DNA from: Jimgerdemannia flammicorona
Taxonomy: Eukaryota; Mucoromycota; Endogonomycetes; Endogonales; Endogonaceae
DNA length: 12,441 bases
Direction of reading: 5' to 3'
NCBI GenBank assembly: GCA_003990745.1
Contig: RBNI01005531.1
Location: 1 to 12,441 of the forward strand
Position 1 is the stretch's first letter. Each line of letters begins with the position of its first letter. A program made the translations under genes and the position numbers. The notes beneath the pieces were generated by a model. That model had not been told where the DNA came from, made no database searches, and worked only from the letters and a program-made list of their open reading frames with translations. This document shows, piece by piece, positions 8,669 through 12,441 of the stretch.

Positions 8669-9274
8669 GGCCACTATGCAAAGAATTGCATAACCAAAAT
8701 GAGATATAAAGCCCAACTAAGCAATGCTAGCAGAACTAGAGAACAAACCAATGTAGTAGTCATCGAGGAGATTGGTGATACTGATGATGAAGAATACTAT
8801 GAGGAGCTTGAATTCTACTCTGCTACTGAAGGTACCAGAACCCGGTCCAAGCCCTATGACAAGAAGAGCAACAGCAAGCCAGTTAGAAGACCAAAGAAGA
8901 CCCCAGCTATTACTATTCAAAGCAAGACCCAACCTGAGGAGATTGATCAAGACATGGAGTTAGATGAAGCTGCCTACCAAATCATAGAAGGCACTACTCT
9001 AGTCTCAGGAGAAAGTGAAAGCAAGAAGGAACAGAAGCTGTACAAGACCAAGATCCACCAGTATGATATCTATAAGGACCTCAAGGAACAGAAGGTCAAT
9101 GCTACTTTTGGACAACTAGCTGAAGTCTCTGCCTTCAGACAACAGTTGAGAGTAAGACTTGCAACTACTGCCAAGAATCAAGAGTACAAGTTTGTAGAAG
9201 CTCACAATGCACAGGAAGAATCTGAGAACTCAGGTGAAGAATCTGAAGACCAGCACAAGATATCAGCCTATACT

Positions 9275-9625
9275 CCATGTCAGATCAAAGACTGTATCTT
9301 TGATGCCATCATTGATACTGGTACTGGAGGATACCTCATGAGCAAGAAGGCAATTGACCACCTAGGTTGGGACATTGAATAGTCCACCAAGATGGTCTAT
9401 ATCATAGCAGATGGTACACAAGCTACCCCCCTTGGCAAAATCTGAGAAGTCCCCATCAAGATAAGAGGAGCTACCATCCCAGTAGATGTGATTGTTATAA
9501 GCGCCACCAACTATAACATCCTCATTGGCAATCAATGGCTTCACAAGGCCAAGGCCATCATTGACCTCAATGTCCAGAAGATGCAGATCAACTATAGAGA
9601 AAGAAAGGTATGAGTCTCTATCAAT
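9275..9625 (+). other. Retropepsin-like aspartic protease domain (three stops)
   Basis: The active-site triad DTG is at 9314-9322 in the context AIIDTGTGG, and the second hallmark, an ILIGNQW motif, is at 9518-9538, about 65 residues later, as in gypsy proteases. The enzyme works as a homodimer to process Gag and Pol. Stops at 9380, 9443 and 9611 break the domain; TGA in place of an Arg codon and TAG in place of a Gln codon are the simplest explanations. Confidence 0.85.
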
Positions 9626-9775
9626 GTCCACAAAGGAGTTCTACCAGACATAGAGGAAGGAGATGAGGAGGATACAGAAGTCTTCATGCACTCAGTGAAC
9701 AAGAACAAGAACAAGACACCCAAGCTCACAGATGAGCAGTAGTACAACAAGATCATTGATGGCTATGCCCCTCAA

Positions 9776-9880
9776 GGAAGATGCCCCTATGGTACTAGGA
9801 TGTACTGCTCTGAACACCTGAATGACTGCTGGTCCTATATCAGTGAAGTCAGGAAAATCCACTGACAGAAACATAAGCAA
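9776..9880 (+). other. Cys-containing linker between protease and dUTPase
   Basis: Between the protease and the dUTPase is a segment with three cysteines in a C-x7-C-x6-C pattern and His residues (CPYGTRMYCSEH near 9782-9817, then NDCW and RKIH to 9862). An acidic stretch follows (about 9912-9970). This resembles no domain I can name. The Cys/His content could form a small zinc-binding fold, but decay may also have changed residues. A TGA at 9863 lies at its end. Confidence 0.45.
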
Positions 9881-9979
9881 GAAGCTGCCGAAGCAAAAAG
9901 GAAAACTGAAGAAGATGACCAGCCCCCAGAGCTTCAAGCTGATAGTGATGATGAGGAGGAACAAGAATCAGACATCACC

Positions 9980-10390
9980 CTCAAGATCAAGAAGTTTCAC
10001 CCCAAAGCCAAGATCTCAGAATACAAGACTGAAGGAGCCATAGGAATGGACCTTGCCAGCATTCAAGATACTACCCTCGAACCACAGACCACTACCCTAC
10101 TTGGCACTGGAATTGGAGTCAAGCTGCCAGAGAACCATACTGGAATCATCAAGACCAGGAGCAGTCTGGCCAAAAGTGAAATCTCAGTTGAAGGAGGAGT
10201 AATTGACCCTGATTACACTGGTGAGATTTTCCTCATAGTCAGAAATCACAACCACACCACCTCCTTTGAAGTCAAGAAGCATGACAGGATTGACCAGATG
10301 CTGATCCACAAAATCAAGAAACCCAAGATCATTGAAGCCATTGAACTCATCAAGACCAAGAGAGGAGAACAAGGCTTTGGATCTACTAGA
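9980..10390 (+). other. Trimeric-type dUTPase domain within pol
   Basis: All five trimeric dUTPase motifs appear in order and with normal spacing: motif 1 GAIGMDL (10034-10054), motif 2 RSSLA (10157-10171), motif 3 GVIDPDYTGE (10196-10225), motif 4 RIDQM (10286-10300) and motif 5 RGEQGFGSTR (10361-10390). The enzyme hydrolyses dUTP to dUMP and pyrophosphate, which would keep uracil out of the element's cDNA. The motif 3 Asp and Tyr and the motif 5 Arg, Phe and Ser are present. Motif 2 has Ser where Gly is usual and motif 4 has Asp where Ala is usual; these may be family traits or decay. The domain is in frame with, and directly upstream of, RT and contains no stop. Confidence 0.93.
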
Positions 10391-10489
10391 AGAGGAGTCT
10401 ATGCTGCCACTAAGATTACTAAACTCGAGTACAAGAAAGATGAGGACCAGAACAAGCACACATATATCATTAGAGAAAACTTTCCCCTG

Positions 10490-11260
10490 GAGGAACAACT
10501 TCTCAAGATCCTGCATCAGAATGAAGGAGTACTTGCTACAGACTTTAGGGATATCCACAATCAAGAACCCAAGTACTACTATGAAATTGACACTGGTGAT
10601 ACCAAGCCCATCTACCAGAAAGCCAGACCCATACCACCTGCCTACAGAGAGTGGCTGCAAGCAGAACTCAAGGAAATGGAAGAAGCCGGGATCATCAAGC
10701 AAGCTATCAGCCCCTGGGCCTCACCCATTGTCCTTGCTCCGAAGAAAGGAAGCAAGCCTGGAGAGTTTGCACCAAGACTCTGCATTGACTACAGAAAGCT
10801 CAATGCCATCACTAAGAAGGATAGGCAGCTCTTGCCAAATATTCAAGAAATCCTTACCATCCTTGGAAGTGAAGCCAAATACTACACTACCTTGGATCTG
10901 TTCTCAGGCTTCCATCAGATCAGTCTCACTCAAGATACCAGTGAGAAATCAGCCTTCATCACACCTGATGCCACCTATATCTACCTGTGTATACCATTTG
11001 GAATATGCAATGCCCCAGCAAGTTTCCAGCAAATGATGAACAGAGTCTTCAGCAATGAGATTGGAAAATGGCTCTTTGTCTATATTGATAATGTGATCAT
11101 CTTCAGCAACACTGTACGGGAACATATCAATCACATGCAGCTAGCCCTCAAGAAGCTCAAGGAGCATGGCCTCTACATCAAGCCCAAGAAATGCAAGTTT
11201 GTAGCTTAGGAAATTGCCTACCTAGGACACCTCATCAACCAGACCAGAATCCACACAGAC
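10490..11260 (+). other. Reverse transcriptase domain with altered YxDD box
   Basis: Typical gypsy RT blocks are visible: EAGIIKQAISPWASPIV, then RLCIDYRKLNAIT, then TLDLFSGFHQIS with the first catalytic Asp (10895), then IPFGICNAPASFQQMM, then VYIDNVIIFS. The third block normally ends in two Asp; here the second is Asn (AAT at 11090-11092), a single G-to-A change in a TpG context that would abolish polymerisation. The thumb/connection follows, with EIAYLGH after a TAG at 11207 and FLGLTSYYRRFIKGYS further on. It uses element RNA as template to make cDNA in the particle. Confidence 0.95.
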
Positions 11261-11479
11261 CCCATAAAGATTGAGGCTGTTGCAGCCTACCCAAGACCTA
11301 GAATAACTACAGAAGTCCATGCCTTCCTTGGACTGACCAGCTACTATAGAAGATTCATCAAAGGATACTCTAACATTACAGCACCTATCTATGAGCCACT
11401 GAAGAAGGAGACCAAATTTGAATAGACCAAGGAGTACCAAGAAATCTTCAATGAACTCAAGACCAGGTTGACCCAAGTA

Positions 11480-11878
11480 CCTATTCTCAGAAGACCAGAC
11501 TGGAACCTAGAATTCATCCTGCAGACAGATGTGAGTACTGTAGGACTTGGAGTAGTCCTAGCTCAGAAGAAAGATGGACATGAATATGTCATCTCCTATG
11601 CAAGCCAAGATACCTACAGAGCAAAACAGAACTACGAGTCATGCAAGCTCAAATACTTAGCAGTAGTTTGGGCAGTAGACAAGTTCCACTACTACCTAGC
11701 TGGAAAACACTTCACCATTCAAACAGACCACTCTGCTCTTGCCTGGCTATTCCACACTCTGAACCCCAAAGGAATATATGCCAGATGGATCTACAGGCTA
11801 TAAGAGTATGACTGTACTATCAAGCACTGCTTAGAAAAGACCAATACCAATACCGATGCACTCTCAAGGACACCCTGA
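11480..11878 (+). other. RNase H domain, catalytic Glu lost
   Basis: Gypsy RNase H landmarks are present: QTDVS with the first Asp (11528), the SCKLKYLAVVWAV helix, TDHSALAWL with the third Asp (11726) and DALSR with the last Asp (11855). The helix normally carries a catalytic Glu before the LAVV; here that codon is AAA (11651-11653), again explained by one G-to-A change. A TAG at 11423 precedes the domain in the tether, a TAA at 11801 splits it, and a TGA at 11876 follows it. It would degrade the RNA of the RNA/DNA hybrid. Confidence 0.88.
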
Positions 11879-12062
11879 AACACCCTCATCAAGACTATTC
11901 AACATAAATAAGGAGCTATACTATGGATTAATTAGCTACCTTGGGCAGTGGAAGATGCCCAACCATCTCAAACCTTGGACAATCACTATCATCAACCAGA
12001 CTTGAAAACAGTTTGAACTAGACAACACTATACTCAGAAAAGGAGGAAAGCTAGTAATACCT

Positions 12063-12441
12063 GAATACAAGAAGTATCAAGTAATGAAGGAAGTACACAA
12101 GTAAGGATACTTAGAAGGAACCAATACATATGACAAGGTAAAAAGAACCATGTGGTGGCCCAAGATGGAAGAAGACCTGTGCCAATTTGTCAAAGGGTAT
12201 GACAAGTGCCAAAAACAGAAACAAGATCAGCAAGACCAGGTACCTGAGTCATCAAGAATTGAGCCTATCCCCTTCCACTACATCACAATGGATATCATTG
12301 GACTGCTACCAGTAATACTATCAGGAAACTGCTATATTATAGTTATTGTAGACCTCTTCACCAAATGGATAGAGGCAGGAGCATTACAAGAAGCCAATGC
12401 CCTCTCTATAGCTGACTTCCTGCACTGAGAAATCATCTGCC
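12063..12441 (+). other. Integrase N-terminal part (HHCC finger and start of core), truncated
   Basis: In the third frame the integrase zinc finger can be traced. The first His is at 12096 and the second His position is Tyr (TAC at 12108). RTMWWPKMEEDL is the conserved WWP stretch. The first Cys position is Tyr (TAT at 12198) and the second Cys is at 12207. Both lost ligands are explained by single transitions. The catalytic core begins with the first Asp in ITMDIIGLLP (12291) and continues through IVDLFTKW. The second Asp and the Glu lie beyond the window. Stops at 12003, 12102 and 12426 break the frame. Confidence 0.9.

Larger units (their letters stand above)
6278..12441 (+). mobile_element. 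Ty3/gypsy-like LTR retrotransposon with dUTPase (5' part, defective)
   Basis: The element starts where the TA-rich block ends abruptly (TGTAACAG at 6278) and continues beyond the window. The order is LTR, primer-site candidate, gag, protease, dUTPase, RT, RNase H, integrase. Integrase after RNase H is the Ty3/gypsy order and rules out Ty1/copia. The RT, RNase H and integrase zinc-finger motifs are also of gypsy type. This copy cannot be autonomous: it has at least thirteen in-frame stops in gag/pol, a frameshift at the gag zinc knuckle (about 8665-8670), another between 11870 and 11900, and several catalytic or zinc-ligand substitutions. The 3' LTR and target-site duplication lie outside the window; the five bases before the left end are tataa. 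Confidence 0.93.
8669..12441 (+). pseudogene. pol: Pol polyprotein: PR-dUTPase-RT-RNase H-IN, disrupted and cut by the window
   Basis: One frame runs from the second half of the zinc knuckle through protease, dUTPase, RT and RNase H, then shifts by one base between about 11870 and 11900 into the integrase frame. In-frame stops lie at 9380, 9443, 9611, 9740, 9863, 11207, 11423, 11801 and 11876, and in the integrase frame at 12003, 12102 and 12426. The interval 9866-11206 (447 codons) is open. Before the protease there is a low-complexity linker with an acidic patch (about 8764-8815) and a basic patch (about 8834-8903). Products would normally be released by the protease. Stops cluster in the protease and integrase parts. 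The 3' end of integrase is outside the window. Confidence 0.9.

Noticed and set aside
9380..9382. Stop after the protease active site as a programmed readthrough signal
   Set aside because: Four further stops follow within 500 bp and the stop falls inside the protease domain, so mutation explains it better.
10184..10702. 172-codon open frame on the - strand opposite dUTPase/RT
   Set aside because: It is the antisense of a clearly coding region; its Leu/Val/Ser-rich composition is what the complement of this pol sequence gives.
10332..11036. 234-codon open frame in another + frame over RT
   Set aside because: It overlaps the RT frame, which carries all known motifs; this frame is Ser/Pro/Lys-rich and motif-free.
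7987..12428. Alternative genetic code in which stops are read as amino acids
   Set aside because: All three stop codons occur, standing where Arg (TGA), Gln (TAG, TAA) and Trp (TAG at 11423) are expected, so no consistent reassignment fits.

Overview
The window looks like repeat-rich, non-genic nuclear DNA from a fungus, most likely a filamentous ascomycete. Three things point that way: a Ty3/gypsy LTR retrotransposon, very TA-rich flanking DNA, and a pattern of C-to-T and G-to-A decay, often at CpA/TpG, that matches repeat-induced point mutation (RIP). No intact host gene, tRNA, rRNA or CRISPR array was found. I cannot name the species.

Layout. Positions 1-940 hold a two-level tandem repeat: a long unit repeated at an offset of 576 bp that carries a ~200 bp sub-unit, which also occurs once more on its own. 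Positions 940-2500 are ordinary-composition DNA with small inverted repeats and no convincing gene. Positions 2500-3720 are moderately AT-rich and full of short imperfect direct repeats. Positions 3720-6277 are extremely TA-rich. Inside this block (about 4878-5236) is a decayed LTR-and-leader copy collinear with the younger element downstream, and further on a diverged internal duplication.

At 6278 composition changes abruptly and a Ty3/gypsy-type element begins; it runs off the right edge. My preferred reading is a long 5' LTR of about 1.5 kb (6278-7776). Its U3 would carry an unrecognised reading frame of about 340 codons (ending at 7323), then four 35 bp tandem repeats, a TATA box and a polyadenylation signal. 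A primer-binding-site candidate follows at 7780. Then come gag (about 7810-8668, zinc knuckle broken by a frameshift) and a long pol frame in the order aspartic protease, Cys-containing linker, trimeric dUTPase, reverse transcriptase, RNase H, integrase (truncated by the window).

The gag and pol frames contain at least thirteen in-frame stops and two frameshifts. The second YxDD aspartate of RT, the RNase H glutamate and two integrase zinc ligands are also changed, so this copy is dead. The dUTPase-RT stretch (9866-11206) has no stop and all five dUTPase motifs are recognisable. The points most worth following up are the dUTPase between protease and RT, the coding frame apparently inside the LTR, and the older decayed copy just upstream.
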